From Spartobacteria bacterium LR76 (GTDB taxonomy: Bacteria; Verrucomicrobiota; Verrucomicrobiia; Chthoniobacterales; Terrimicrobiaceae), in NCBI GenBank assembly GCA_003054655.1, contig QAYZ01000011.1, forward strand, positions 124,001 to 188,000: a stretch of DNA of 64,000 nucleotides. Reading direction: 5' to 3'. Below, one piece after another: positions 51,318-61,321 of this stretch. The stretch's first letter is position 1; each line of letters starts with the position of its first letter. The position numbers and the translations under genes were made by a program. A model generated the notes under the pieces. It worked only from the letters and a program-made list of their open reading frames with translations. It did not search any database and had not been told where the DNA came from.

Positions 51318-54300
51318 GTGAATTCTCGTATTACCCTGAGCCGCATTGTCGCCGTGAACTGGTATGGCTACCGGCAGTTCATCGACATCAGCGGGCTTTC
51401 GCTCATCACGGGCGCAAACGGCTCGGGCAAGAGCGCGCTGCTCGACCTGATCCAGTTCGTCATGCTGGGCGAGAATCTCAGCCGCTTCAACAAGGCCGCC
51501 GCCGGGGCGGGGAGCGGGCGCACGCTGCGCGGGTACTGCCTGTGCGACACGAATACGCTGGGCCGCGACGGGCAGGAGCGTTACCTGCGCACGAGCGGCG
51601 TTACGATAGCCGCGCTGGAGTTTCAGTTTCCGCCGCAGGAGGGCGAGGAGGAGCCGCGCCGTCAGACATGGGGGGCGCGCATCGAGTTTGACAGCCCGAC
51701 GGGCAAGGGGCGCACGCTGTGGTTCACCGTCCCGACGCGCCTGGAGCGCAGTGACTTTCTGCGTGAGAATGCCCTGCTGGGCGGCGAGGAGTTTTTGCCG
51801 GAGGATGAGTTTCGCGTGCATTTCAAGCGCGACCTCGGTGGGGAAACCTGGGAGCACCAGCGCACGTACCTCGAGGAGATGCGCCAAAGCTCGGGACTGC
51901 ATTTCGATCGCGAGCAGATGAACAAGACGCTGCCCAAGGCGATGGCGTTTCAGCCGGAGAGCAACTTCGAGGCGTTCATCCGTGATTACCTCCTGGAGGC
52001 CGGAATGCCGGACGTGCGGGCGGTGAAGGAAAGCGTCGACGCCCACCGCCGGGCCAAGGAGCGCCTCGACAAGATGCGCGACCAGCACGTGCGATTGACG
52101 AAGATCGGCGAACTCCATGCCGTCGCGGCGAAGCACCGGCGCGAGGCCGCACTGTGGACGCACCTGCGCGATGCGCTCGCGCACGAGGAAGCCTCCGAGC
52201 GTTGGCAGAATGACCAGACGAAGCTGCGCACACTGGTCGAGGAAAACAAAAACAACCTGCTGGCCCGCAAGGAAGCCGTCAGCGAACGCGACCGCTATCG
52301 CGAGCAGCTCGACGAGGTGCGGCTCGTGGTCGGGCGTGATTCCCAGATCGCCCGCCTGAGCGAGGAGCGCGAGAAGCTCGCCAAGCTCGAGCGCGAACTC
52401 GCCACCCTGCGCGAGGCGCGCAAGGCCGCCGGGCAGTTCCTGCGTGACTATTCCCAGGACTGGCGCGACTGGCTGCGGCTCGGTGAGCAGCTCGGGCTGG
52501 AGTCGCTGGAGGAGTGTTTCCATCTCGTCCAGTCGCTGAACGAAGGCGATGAGGCGGCGGGCCTTGAGATCGTGACACGGTTGTCCCGGGAGGGGGCGCG
52601 TTTGCAGGATCAGGCCAAAGCGCGGCTCGCGGAGTTGGAGGAGGCAATACGCCGTTCCGAGCGCCGAGAGGCGGATCTGGTGCGCGACCTGGAGAATTAC
52701 CAGAAGGATCGCACCGCCTCCGCGCCGCTGCTGGAGGCCCTGCACGAGGCGGGAGTGAAGGCGAAGGCCCTCGGGCGCGTCATCGAGGTGAAGCCCTCGG
52801 CGGAAAGCTGGTGGCCGCTTTTGGAGACTTTGCTTGCCGGGGAGCGCCATTCGATCCTGGCGGAAAATTTCGATGCAGCATGGGAGGTGGCCCAGCGCGT
52901 CTCCAGCCCCGACGAGGTGCTGCTGAATCCGGCGGAACTCGGGAAAGCCGGCACCAAGCCCCTGCGAGGGAGCCTGCGCGATTTCTTTGAGGTGAAGCAC
53001 AAGGCCGCCTCGGCCTACCTCGACCGGTTGCTGGGCCAGATCATGCCGGTCGAGCACCCGACATTTTTGGAAGAACACGAGCGTGCGTTGTCGCGCGACG
53101 GCTGGCTGAAAGACCCGCCGCGCCGCGTGCTGCTCAAGCCCGCGAAGGAGCTGACCATCGGCGAGGAGGGCCTGCGCCGCCTGCGCGAGATCCGCGAAAA
53201 GGAGATCACCGATGTGCGCCACGAGCTCAGCGGCATCCGGCGCGAACGCAATGACTGGCGCTCCTGGCTGGATCGCGCGGAGAAGCGCAGCCTCATTCAT
53301 CCCGAGATTCCCAAGGTCGCCCACGCGCTCGAGCGGCTTCCCGAGGCGGAGCGCGAGCGGAACATTCGTGAAGAGACGATCAAGCTTCTCTCCACGCCGG
53401 AACGCGAGAAAGCCGTGGCGGAGCTGCAGCGGTTGGAAAGCGACGAGCGCGGTGCGACGGAGCGCGCCGTGCGCCTGGACGAACGGCTGAAGGCGGTGGA
53501 TCAGAGCATACGCGAGTTGCGTGATCGTGCAGGAGCGGCGGAGGATGACGAGTCGAGGCTGCGCCTGGAGCGCCAGCTCAGCCGGGCGCGTCTCAGCGGC
53601 GTGCTCGACGACGAGATTGCGGATTACATCACCAAGGCCCGGCGGCAGTTCTCCTCCTGGTCGAAGCGCATCGAGGCGTCAATCGAGGCGTCATCCTCGG
53701 AGCAGAATCGCGCGGCTGAGGCGATTCGCAACCGGGACGACGCGAGGCGCGAGTTTCTGCTCGTGCACCGCGAGATGGCCGAGGTCTTCGATCCTGATGA
53801 TGAGGATAACGACCGCTACGATCAGCGCTGCCGCGAACTGGGCGAGCAGGAGCTGGATCGTTTCCAGGCCGAGGCCGAGCGCGCTCGCGCCGAATGGGAG
53901 GACCGCCTCCAGCACCAGGTGCTCGATGTTCTCCGCGACAAGATCAACGAGGCCGAGCGCACCAAGCGCGAGCTGAACAAGGCGATGCTCCACGACATCG
54001 GCGGCATCGTCTATCAGATCGTGAGCCACCGCGACCGCGCCCATAGCGCGATCTGGGCGCTGGTCGAGAAAGGTCTGCCCTCCGGCGAGGACATGGGGCT
54101 GTTCAACTCCGCCCAGCGTGAGGAGATCGAGAAGGCCAAGGAGGAACTGATGGCCGCGATCGAGTCCGTCGACAATCCCGACGACAAGAAGGGCCAGCGC
54201 GCGCTCGACTACCGGTTTTATCATCGCTGGGACATCGAGGCCCGGCCCAGCGGCAAGGGCGACGAGGCGGCAATTTCTCTCAACAAGAGCGCCAAGAAGC

Positions 54301-54659
54301 AGAGCGGCGGCGAAAACCAGGCACCGTTCTTCGTGGCCACCCTCGCGGCTTTTCATCGCGTCTACGACGTCGGCGGGCGCGGCGGGCAGCCGACGCTCGG
54401 GCTGGTCGTGATGGATGAGGCGTTCAGCAAGCTCTCCGGCGATCGTATCGACGACTGCCTCGCGCTGGCGCGCAACTTTGGCCTCCAGCTCGTGATGGCC
54501 TTCCCCGAGGATCGCCTGCCGACGATGATCGAGCACGCCGAGACGGTGGTGCAATGCCGCGTCGAGCGCGGATACCACGACAAGACCGGCGCGGTGAACC
54601 ACATCGAGAACTGGGTCGTGCGCGTCAACCGAGATCGTCTGCGCGAGATCCTTTCCTGA
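51318..54659 (+). CDS. jetC: Wadjet JetC-like SMC-type ATPase (MukB/MksB-like)
   Basis: The protein has 1113 residues from GTG 51318. N-terminal head: Walker A GANGSGKS at residues 32-39 within SLITGANGSGKSALLDLIQF. Long coiled coils run from about 230 to 470 and 600 to 960, around a hinge-like globule (VIEVKPSAESWWPLLETLLAG). C-terminal head: signature SGGENQAPF at 996 and Walker B LGLVVMDEAFSKLSG (Asp1033, Glu1034). This is the motor of a condensin complex with JetA and JetB. Its stop is 25 bases before the alpha/beta hydrolase gene; the nuclease JetD expected at that position in type I Wadjet is absent. Confidence 0.9.
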   Translation: MNSRITLSRIVAVNWYGYRQFIDISGLSLITGANGSGKSALLDLIQFVMLGENLSRFNKAAAGAGSGRTLRGYCLCDTNTLGRDGQERYLRTSGVTIAALEFQFPPQEGEEEPRRQTWGARIEFDSPTGKGRTLWFTVPTRLERSDFLRENALLGGEEFLPEDEFRVHFKRDLGGETWEHQRTYLEEMRQSSGLHFDREQMNKTLPKAMAFQPESNFEAFIRDYLLEAGMPDVRAVKESVDAHRRAKERLDKMRDQHVRLTKIGELHAVAAKHRREAALWTHLRDALAHEEASERWQNDQTKLRTLVEENKNNLLARKEAVSERDRYREQLDEVRLVVGRDSQIARLSEEREKLAKLERELATLREARKAAGQFLRDYSQDWRDWLRLGEQLGLESLEECFHLVQSLNEGDEAAGLEIVTRLSREGARLQDQAKARLAELEEAIRRSERREADLVRDLENYQKDRTASAPLLEALHEAGVKAKALGRVIEVKPSAESWWPLLETLLAGERHSILAENFDAAWEVAQRVSSPDEVLLNPAELGKAGTKPLRGSLRDFFEVKHKAASAYLDRLLGQIMPVEHPTFLEEHERALSRDGWLKDPPRRVLLKPAKELTIGEEGLRRLREIREKEITDVRHELSGIRRERNDWRSWLDRAEKRSLIHPEIPKVAHALERLPEAERERNIREETIKLLSTPEREKAVAELQRLESDERGATERAVRLDERLKAVDQSIRELRDRAGAAEDDESRLRLERQLSRARLSGVLDDEIADYITKARRQFSSWSKRIEASIEASSSEQNRAAEAIRNRDDARREFLLVHREMAEVFDPDDEDNDRYDQRCRELGEQELDRFQAEAERARAEWEDRLQHQVLDVLRDKINEAERTKRELNKAMLHDIGGIVYQIVSHRDRAHSAIWALVEKGLPSGEDMGLFNSAQREEIEKAKEELMAAIESVDNPDDKKGQRALDYRFYHRWDIEARPSGKGDEAAISLNKSAKKQSGGENQAPFFVATLAAFHRVYDVGGRGGQPTLGLVVMDEAFSKLSGDRIDDCLALARNFGLQLVMAFPEDRLPTMIEHAETVVQCRVERGYHDKTGAVNHIENWVVRVNRDRLREILS

Positions 54660-54684
54660 AACACCCTTTTACTACTTACGAATC

Positions 54685-55698
54685 ATGAGCATCCCCGGCA
54701 CCCAGGAACGCGCAGCCTTGTTGGAAACCCTCGGCACCTTTCTCGGCCAGCGCAGAGAGTTTGCCGCCGTCTCGCGCCGCGAGTGGTTTCAGCCGGACAT
54801 GGCAAATGCCCAGGCCTATGCCGACAGCCTGCCGCTGTATCGCGAGGAATGGAAACGCCTGCTCGGCTGGCCGCTGACGGAGCCAGCCGCCGCGGCTGAG
54901 ACGGAGTGCGAGCTGCTATCGCAGGATGCCCTGGGGCGTGTCTTCCGCGTGAGCCAGCGGCTTTTCGGCATCGTCCGTACGTATGGACTGCTCTTTCTCC
55001 CGGCGGCGGAGGGGCGTTACCCCCTGGTGATCGCGCAGCATGGCGGCAAGGGGAGCCCGGAGCTGGCCGCCGGGCTGACCGAGATCGGGTCGGCCAACTA
55101 CAACCGGCTCGTCCACGGATTGCGGGAACGCGGGATCGCGGTTTTTGCCCAGCAGTTGCTGGTCTGGGACGACGGCCAGGAGCCGAAGTTCGACCAATAC
55201 CTGCTTGATCGGCAGTTTCGCCACCTTGGCGGATCACGCGTAGCTTTCGATCTTTGCCAGCTCCAGGGATCGTTCAACTGGCTCCTGGAGCACCCCGAGA
55301 TTGATCCCGATCACGTCGGCATGGCGGGTCTTTCGTACGGAGGATTCTATACGCTCGCCTTCACTGCGCTGGAGCCGCGCATCCGGGTCGCAGTGGCCTC
55401 CTGCTTTGTGAATGATCGCTTCCGTTACAACTGGGAGGATCTGGTCTGGGGCGGCAGCGCCCTGCGTTTTCTCGATGGCGAGATCGCCCGCATGGTCTGC
55501 CCGAGGCCGCTCTTTCTCGAGGCTGGCGAGGCGGATGATGTGTTTTCGGTGGAGGGATTTTCCGCGCCGGCCGGGGAGGTTGAGAAATGCTATAAGGCGC
55601 TCGGGCTGGGGGATCGATGCGAGCGGCGGACGCATCCGGGCGGGCACGAGTACGACATCGACGGAAAGGCCGAGGCGTTTTTGCTGAAGTGGCTGTGA
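54685..55698 (+). CDS. Alpha/beta hydrolase (esterase/dienelactone-hydrolase type)
   Basis: The protein has 337 residues. The nucleophile elbow is GLSYGGFYTL with Ser217; a candidate acid lies in EAGEADDVFSV, and the catalytic His is probably in HPGGHEYDI. The N-terminal part (LLFLPAAEGRYPLVIAQHGGKGSPE) resembles the acetyl-xylan-esterase/DUF1100-like families. No signal peptide is present, so it acts in the cytoplasm. It follows jetC by 25 bases and could be co-transcribed, but nothing in the sequence suggests nuclease activity, so it does not replace JetD. It may simply be an unrelated neighbour. Confidence 0.82.
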   Translation: MSIPGTQERAALLETLGTFLGQRREFAAVSRREWFQPDMANAQAYADSLPLYREEWKRLLGWPLTEPAAAAETECELLSQDALGRVFRVSQRLFGIVRTYGLLFLPAAEGRYPLVIAQHGGKGSPELAAGLTEIGSANYNRLVHGLRERGIAVFAQQLLVWDDGQEPKFDQYLLDRQFRHLGGSRVAFDLCQLQGSFNWLLEHPEIDPDHVGMAGLSYGGFYTLAFTALEPRIRVAVASCFVNDRFRYNWEDLVWGGSALRFLDGEIARMVCPRPLFLEAGEADDVFSVEGFSAPAGEVEKCYKALGLGDRCERRTHPGGHEYDIDGKAEAFLLKWL

Positions 55699-55778
55699 CC
55701 TCCGGTGCTGGCCGCCGGTGAAATCGTCATTTCCTGGAGGCAAAGACCGGGCTACGGTGCAGTGATCCAGAGTGAGAA

Positions 55779-58406
55779 ATGAGCTCATTGATGTCGTGGG
55801 GTAAGATTGCAGTCTGGGCCGGGCGGAGGCGCCGATGGCTGATTGCACTCGGGCTGGTGATCGGAGTGCTGGCCGGTTTACGCGCCATCCTGCCGACGGT
55901 GGCCGAGCGGGCGGTCGCCTGGTCCTCCCAGTATTATCTCGGGCTGCCTGCCCGGGTGGAAAACGTTGATCTCTCGCTGCTCGCTGGCGGCGTGGTGCTG
56001 GAGAATGTGCGCGTGGGCGCTGTGGCCGAGGAGGGAACTCCCTGGCAGGCGGCGCTGCACCCGCGCGTCATCGATCCCAAGGCCTCGCTGCTGCACATTG
56101 AGCGGCTGGCCTTTCGCTGGTCCTGGTGGGGATTGCTCCGGGGGCGGCTGCAAATCAAGGAGTTCACCCTGCACTCGCCGACGGTGCGCCTGCTGCGAGA
56201 GGCGGATGGGCAGATCGACCCGCTGCGGCAGGCAAAACCCCTCGCTCCCCCGATGGCCGCGAAGCCCGAGCCGCCTGCGAAGGGAGGGTCTCGCTCCTGG
56301 CCGATCGAGGTGCGGCGGTTTGCCCTGAAAGATCCCAACGTCAAGATCCTCGATGTGCCGACGGGGCAGGACCTGCTGGTGTTTTCGCTGGAGAGCTTTG
56401 AACTCGACGAGGCCTCGTGGCGGGAGTCGGAGTTGGGCTTTGGTTCCATGGCGGTACGCGGTCCTGTTCTCAAGGTGAAACGCGAGCTGGTGCTGGCGGA
56501 ACCGGAGCGCACGGGCGAAAAGACGGCGGCCCAGCGCGAGGCCGGGGCGGGGACTGCGGGCAGGCCGGGATTTCGCATCCGGAAGGTCGATGTCGAGCGC
56601 GCGGAATTCACCTGGCTGAGCGCCAGGGGGCCGCTGGACGTGATGATGAAGCTGAAGGCCTCCGGCATCACGGCGGAGCAGGGAAAACGCTTTCCGCTGG
56701 AGCTGGCTTTGCAGATCGGGACCGGGAGGGCCGACCTGTCCGGGGAGGTCGGGATGCTCCCGCCCTACTACAAGGGCCGGTTGAAATGGGATGGTATTTC
56801 CTTTGCCCCGCTCCTGATGGCGGCGGTGCCCGACCTGGCAGCGTGGCTGAAATCCACGGATGGCAGCGGAGACTTGCGCATCACCGCGGATCTCGCGGGC
56901 GTCGCGGGATCGCCGGGCATCCATCTGGCCGGGCGGACGACGGTGGAGAATTTTTCCGCAGCGGATCCGGCCGGAGGGGGATTTGCCCTGGGCTGGAAGC
57001 GTCTGGATGTCGTGATGAAGGAGGCGGTAATACCTCTGGCAGCCGGGGGCGGGGCGGCACCGCTGCCGAGCCTGGAGCTCGAGCGGGTCACCCTGCAGGA
57101 CCCGCGCATTCTCTACACCCATCCGTGGCCGCTGCTGGAGACCTTCCTCGGCTGGGACCCGGCGCAAAAGGCGACGATGGTGGCTTTTGTCCTGGGAATA
57201 CTGCAACGCGAGAGCGAGGACGAGCAGGCGGTCGGCAGGGCCGCGCTCGACCTCCTGGAGATCAAGGGCGGCGAGATCGAGATGAGAGATACCACGGCGG
57301 CGGCGCAGGCGACGGTGCGCGGCATGGATGTGACCCTGCGCAATATGAATTTCCCTGAGATGACATTTGAAGCCCTCTCGATGCAGGCCACGCTGCCGAC
57401 GGACTCCCGGTTTTCCCTGGAAGGGAGCCTGAAAGCGGGGCAGACCGGGGATTTTGTCATCAGCCTGCAGGGGCTGGATCTGCCGACATTCAGCCCCTAT
57501 GCGAAAGACGCCGGAGTGACGCTCGACGCCGGCCGGTTTTCGCTGCAAACCCGGCTGAAGATGGAGGGAGGCGTGATGACGATGGATAACGACGTCACCC
57601 TGAACAAGCTCGGTGTGTCGCTCAGCCATGCCGACTGGTTTGGGAGGGAGTTCGGCGTGCCGATCAATCTCGCACTCGCCCTGCTGCGAGACGCCGGCGG
57701 CGACATCCGGCTGCAGGTGCCGATGCGGCGGGATGAAAAGGGGACCACGATATCGATGGGGGCGGTGGTTGCCTCGGCGCTGCGGGCCTCGATCCTCGGC
57801 GCGATCAGCTCGCCGCTGAAGCTGGCGGGCATCGGCATGGGAGGTAACGGCTCGTCCGGGCAGTTGAGCGGCGCGGCGATTAAGAACGTGGCGGGCGCGG
57901 CGGATCCTGCTCAAGGCGCTGCGGCCCGGCTGGACGGGCTGGCCCGGCTGCTGGCAGAGCGGCCCGAGCTGCAACTCGCCCTGCGTGGACGCATCGGGCC
58001 GGAGGATCTGCCGATCCTGGCAGACCGCCAGTTGGTTGAAAACGCGCGGGCGAAGGTCAAATTGCCGGAGCTTCCGCAGGTCGGGTTCCTGGCCCGGAGG
58101 AGGATCGGCATCTATCTGGCGAAACGTGCCAAAGGCGAAGACGCCACGCTGGGCGCAGAGGATCAAGCCCTGTATGCCCGCTATGTGGCTGCTGTCCAGG
58201 TGCCTGACGATCAGCTTCAGCTCCTGGCCCGCCAACGGGCGGAGAAGGTCAGGGATCTCCTGGTCGCGAGAAAGGTCGATAGCAAACGGCTCGCCGTCGG
58301 CGAAAGGGAGGCCGACGGGCAACCCGGTGTCGTGATTTCCTTTCAGCCGCCTCCCTCCGATGGCGGGAAGCCGGTCAAGGCACCGGCAACGAAGAAGCCT
58401 TCCTGA
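55779..58406 (+). CDS. DUF748/AsmA-like envelope protein
   Basis: The protein has 875 residues. One N-terminal membrane anchor (WLIALGLVIGVLAGLRAIL) precedes an AsmA-type opening (GLPARVENVDLSLLAGGVVLENVRV) and long beta-rich stretches, as in DUF748 proteins. The C-terminus has the DUF748 closing pattern PELQLALRGRIGPEDLPILADRQLVENARAK and LLARQRAEKVRDLLVARKVDSKRLAV. AsmA-like proteins form beta-groove bridges across the periplasm and are implicated in lipid transport to the outer membrane; the role here is inferred from family. It may complement the Mla system. It is a single gene with an 80-base gap upstream. Confidence 0.82.
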   Translation: MSSLMSWGKIAVWAGRRRRWLIALGLVIGVLAGLRAILPTVAERAVAWSSQYYLGLPARVENVDLSLLAGGVVLENVRVGAVAEEGTPWQAALHPRVIDPKASLLHIERLAFRWSWWGLLRGRLQIKEFTLHSPTVRLLREADGQIDPLRQAKPLAPPMAAKPEPPAKGGSRSWPIEVRRFALKDPNVKILDVPTGQDLLVFSLESFELDEASWRESELGFGSMAVRGPVLKVKRELVLAEPERTGEKTAAQREAGAGTAGRPGFRIRKVDVERAEFTWLSARGPLDVMMKLKASGITAEQGKRFPLELALQIGTGRADLSGEVGMLPPYYKGRLKWDGISFAPLLMAAVPDLAAWLKSTDGSGDLRITADLAGVAGSPGIHLAGRTTVENFSAADPAGGGFALGWKRLDVVMKEAVIPLAAGGGAAPLPSLELERVTLQDPRILYTHPWPLLETFLGWDPAQKATMVAFVLGILQRESEDEQAVGRAALDLLEIKGGEIEMRDTTAAAQATVRGMDVTLRNMNFPEMTFEALSMQATLPTDSRFSLEGSLKAGQTGDFVISLQGLDLPTFSPYAKDAGVTLDAGRFSLQTRLKMEGGVMTMDNDVTLNKLGVSLSHADWFGREFGVPINLALALLRDAGGDIRLQVPMRRDEKGTTISMGAVVASALRASILGAISSPLKLAGIGMGGNGSSGQLSGAAIKNVAGAADPAQGAAARLDGLARLLAERPELQLALRGRIGPEDLPILADRQLVENARAKVKLPELPQVGFLARRRIGIYLAKRAKGEDATLGAEDQALYARYVAAVQVPDDQLQLLARQRAEKVRDLLVARKVDSKRLAVGEREADGQPGVVISFQPPPSDGGKPVKAPATKKPS

Positions 58407-58499
58407 GTGTTTCGATATGCGGCAGCCCGGACCCATGCCGGAGTGGCGGGCGGCAAGTCATGGCTTGTCATGCGAGGCGGCAATTCCATAGTTAGGGGA

Positions 58500-58904
58500 A
58501 TGTCATCCGAAGTCTTTCCGTCCTCCGCCGCCCTCCGTCAGATCCTGCCACTTGCTGAAAAGCGCGAGGCTTTGCTCAAGAAAGTCGAGGCGCTGGATCG
58601 TCAGATCGCCGGGCTGAGAGTGAATGCTCCGGCAGCCGCGGCGGTGCCAAAGGCTCAGCCGGTACGCCAGGCGGCAGGTCGCAGGAAGCCCGTGGAGGCG
58701 GCTCCGGCCGGGGAGAAGAAAGACACGTCGGCGAAGATCCTCGGTCTGCTCAAGGCCGCAGGCTCAAAGGGGGCAAGCATCAAGGAAATCGCCGCCCGGC
58801 TCGGGATGAAGGTCCAGAATGTGCACGTGTGGTTCAGCTTCAAGGGGAGAAGGCTGGCTGCCCTCCAGAAGATCGGGCCGGCGCAGTGGGCGCTCAAAGC
58901 CTGA
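58500..58904 (+). CDS. Small protein with C-terminal winged-helix domain
   Basis: The protein has 134 residues starting at ATG 58500, just after GGGG; ATG 58470 is an alternative. It has an N-terminal coiled coil (AEKREALLKKVEALDRQIAGL), an Ala/Pro/Lys-rich linker and a C-terminal winged-helix module (SAKILGLLKAAGSKGASIKEIAARLGMKVQNVHVWFSFKGRRL). It may bind DNA as a nucleoid or regulatory protein. I know no precise family name; similar coiled-coil/helix-turn-helix proteins occur in Verrucomicrobia. Confidence 0.65.
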   Translation: MSSEVFPSSAALRQILPLAEKREALLKKVEALDRQIAGLRVNAPAAAAVPKAQPVRQAAGRRKPVEAAPAGEKKDTSAKILGLLKAAGSKGASIKEIAARLGMKVQNVHVWFSFKGRRLAALQKIGPAQWALKA

Positions 58905-58949
58905 TCCGGGCGTAGAGCGGCGAATCTCCGCCGGTCGATGCGCCCCGGG

Positions 58950-59795
58950 CTACTTGCGAGGGCTTGCCTGGATTCTTTGCCGATAGGCAAGAGGCGAGAT
59001 TTGAAACTCCGCCTTGAAGGCGCGGGAGAAGGCGCTCCCGCTGCCAAACCCCGCATGCTCGCTGATCTGCTCCAGAGTCATTTCCGGATCTCTCATGAGC
59101 CACTTTGCCCGCTCGAACTGGACATCGGTAAACGCCTCCTGGGGGGAGATCCCCCGGACCTTGTGAAACAGCCGCCGCAGGTGGCTGGACGACAGGTGAA
59201 TGGCCTCGGCGACCTCGGCGATGCTGGGGCCTTTTTGGAGGTTTGCCTCATACCAGGCCATCGCTTCGTTCACCTTGGTCGTGCCATAGTTGGGAGGATC
59301 GCCCCACTGGGCCCGCGGAATGTGCTTCAGGAAAAATAACGTCAGCTCGGACGCTACGATCCGGTAGATGAGAGGCTCCAGGACGCCCATGCTTCTCTGC
59401 GCCTCGATCGGAGTCGCTCCGATGGTTTTACGCGCTTCGCCACAGCGGTCATAGAGTTGCTCGATCAGGGGCAGAAAGGGCGCGCGGAGTGGGATGCGGC
59501 GGTATCCTTCATTCCCGACGATCGTTCGCACCGTGTACTCCGCCTCGTCAAAGTGGAAGATGATGCTGCGGCAGAAATCCGATGGTTCGCCTCCCCACCC
59601 GTGCACGCAGTCCGGGCCGCTCACCACGAGTGTCGGGACGGTGATGCGCTCGGCGTGCAGGGACTCGTCCTTCCTGAGGAGAAGATTGCAGCGGCCATCG
59701 AAGAGGAACTGGAATTCCCAGGCCCCTCGGCGATAAGGGATCAAGGGGGCCTTGCCGTAGCGGCGCTCGCCGCGATTCCGATACAGGAGAAGCAT
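58950..59795 (-). CDS. AraC-family transcriptional regulator
   Basis: The protein has 281 residues. The N-terminal cupin-like sensor part (YRRGAWEFQFLFDGRCNLLLR, FHFDEAEYTV) is followed by the C-terminal double helix-turn-helix: GPSIAEVAEAIHLSSSHLRRLFHKVRGISPQEAFTDVQFERAKWLM and LEQISEHAGFGSGSAFSRAFKAEFQISPLAYR. This is a standard AraC/XylS activator of sugar genes. It is divergent from the Gfo/Idh/MocA gene (95-base gap), which is its likely target. Confidence 0.92.
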   Translation of the reverse strand: MLLLYRNRGERRYGKAPLIPYRRGAWEFQFLFDGRCNLLLRKDESLHAERITVPTLVVSGPDCVHGWGGEPSDFCRSIIFHFDEAEYTVRTIVGNEGYRRIPLRAPFLPLIEQLYDRCGEARKTIGATPIEAQRSMGVLEPLIYRIVASELTLFFLKHIPRAQWGDPPNYGTTKVNEAMAWYEANLQKGPSIAEVAEAIHLSSSHLRRLFHKVRGISPQEAFTDVQFERAKWLMRDPEMTLEQISEHAGFGSGSAFSRAFKAEFQISPLAYRQRIQASPRK

Positions 59796-59890
59796 GGCGT
59801 CATGGTTGGCGGCCGGAGCGAAAATGTCAAAACTTTGAGCGTTTCATCTATGGCTGCATCCGGGTTCGGGTGGGATATTCCGACCATCCA

Positions 59891-61321
59891 ATGAACGCTC
59901 CTTCATCCTCCTCCGCCACGGTCTCGCCCGTCTCCAGCACCCATAGAAAACGCTATGCTGTCGTCGGGACAGGCGGCCGCTCGTGGATGTTCATCCAGGC
60001 GCTGGCCTCGACCTTTCGCGATTCCTGCGAGCTTGTGGCATTCTGTGACACAAACTCTACGAGAATGAATTTCTACAATCGGGAGATCGGGCAGAAATAC
60101 GGGCTGTCTCCCGTGGCGACCTATCGCGCCGAGGACTTTGACCAGCTCGTGCGGGAAGCCCGCCCCGACGTGGTGATCGTATCCTCGATCGATCGCACCC
60201 ACCATCACTACATCGTGCGGGCGATGGAACTGGGCTGCGATGTTGTGTCGGAAAAACCGCTCACGGTGGATATCGGGAAATGCATCGAGATCCTGGAGGC
60301 CATCGAGCAGACGGGCCGCAAGCTCACCGTCACCTTCAACTATCGGTATGCCCCGATCCGATCCAAGGTGAAGGAACTCATCCAGGAGGGAGCCATCGGC
60401 GAGGTGAAGTCCGTGCACTTTGAGTGGCTGCTGGACACCCAGCATGGCGCGGATTACTTCCGGCGCTGGCATCGCGACAAGGCGAACTCCGGCGGGCTCA
60501 TGGTGCACAAGGCGACGCATCATTTTGATCTCGTGAACTGGTGGCTGGACTCCTCGCCCGAGACGGTTGTCGGCATGGGGCGTCTTGCCTTTTACGGCAG
60601 GGAAAATGCGAAAAGCCGGGGGATAACGAAATTCTATGACCGAGGCACGGACACACCGGAGGCGGCGGGTGATCCGTTTGCGCTGGATCTGCGGTCCTCG
60701 GAGAATCTGAAGAGCCTCTATCTCGATGCCGAGCATGAGGACGGGTATCGCCGGGACCAGAGCGTCTTTGGTGAAGGAATCTCGATCGAGGATACGATGA
60801 ATGTGCTCGTACGCTACAAGTCGGGTGCGCAGATGACGTACAGCCTCCATGCCTATGCTCCCTGGGAAGGCTATCGGATCGCGTTCAATGGCACCAAGGG
60901 GCGCATCGAGGTCAACCACCAGGAAACATCCTATATCAACGCAGGCACGGGTGCCTTGACGGAGGGGATGTCGAGTTCCGAGCAGCTTCTGCTCCTGCCC
61001 TTGTTCGGAAAGCCGGAGGTCATCGAGATTCCTGCCAGCGAGGGCGGGCATGGCGGAGGAGACCCCATCATGCTGCGCGAGATCTTTCAGGGAGCAGAAC
61101 ATACAGACCCTCTGGGGCGTGCGGCGAACCACATCGATGGCGCGCGCTCGATCCTGACGGGCATCGCCGCCAACGAGTCCTTCAAGACGGGGCTTCCTGT
61201 CCACGTTGACTCCCTGTTGAGAGTTGATGAATGGGCCGCATCGTCGAGAAACGGAGCGGCTCCCACCGGTCCAGGCGCGGAACAGAAGGATAGCGTCGCC
61301 AGCGGGGCGGCCGCCCAGTGA
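59891..61321 (+). CDS. Gfo/Idh/MocA family oxidoreductase
   Basis: The protein has 476 residues from ATG 59891. Rossmann motif YAVVGTGGRSWMFIQAL, DVVIVSSIDRTHHHYIVRAMELG and the catalytic region DVVSEKPLTVDIGKC are followed by NYRYAPIRSKVKELI and the C-terminal sheet domain with MVHKATHHFDLVNWWLDSSPE. The C-terminus has an Ala/Ser-rich tail. It probably oxidises a sugar or inositol derivative with NAD(P). It is divergent from the AraC regulator gene and followed by a GntR-LacI type regulator gene, so this is a small sugar-catabolic cluster. Confidence 0.88.
   Translation: MNAPSSSSATVSPVSSTHRKRYAVVGTGGRSWMFIQALASTFRDSCELVAFCDTNSTRMNFYNREIGQKYGLSPVATYRAEDFDQLVREARPDVVIVSSIDRTHHHYIVRAMELGCDVVSEKPLTVDIGKCIEILEAIEQTGRKLTVTFNYRYAPIRSKVKELIQEGAIGEVKSVHFEWLLDTQHGADYFRRWHRDKANSGGLMVHKATHHFDLVNWWLDSSPETVVGMGRLAFYGRENAKSRGITKFYDRGTDTPEAAGDPFALDLRSSENLKSLYLDAEHEDGYRRDQSVFGEGISIEDTMNVLVRYKSGAQMTYSLHAYAPWEGYRIAFNGTKGRIEVNHQETSYINAGTGALTEGMSSSEQLLLLPLFGKPEVIEIPASEGGHGGGDPIMLREIFQGAEHTDPLGRAANHIDGARSILTGIAANESFKTGLPVHVDSLLRVDEWAASSRNGAAPTGPGAEQKDSVASGAAAQ

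Noticed and set aside
49181-55698. Complete Wadjet defence system
   Set aside because: JetD is absent; the fourth gene has a GLSYGG serine-hydrolase motif and no TOPRIM residues.
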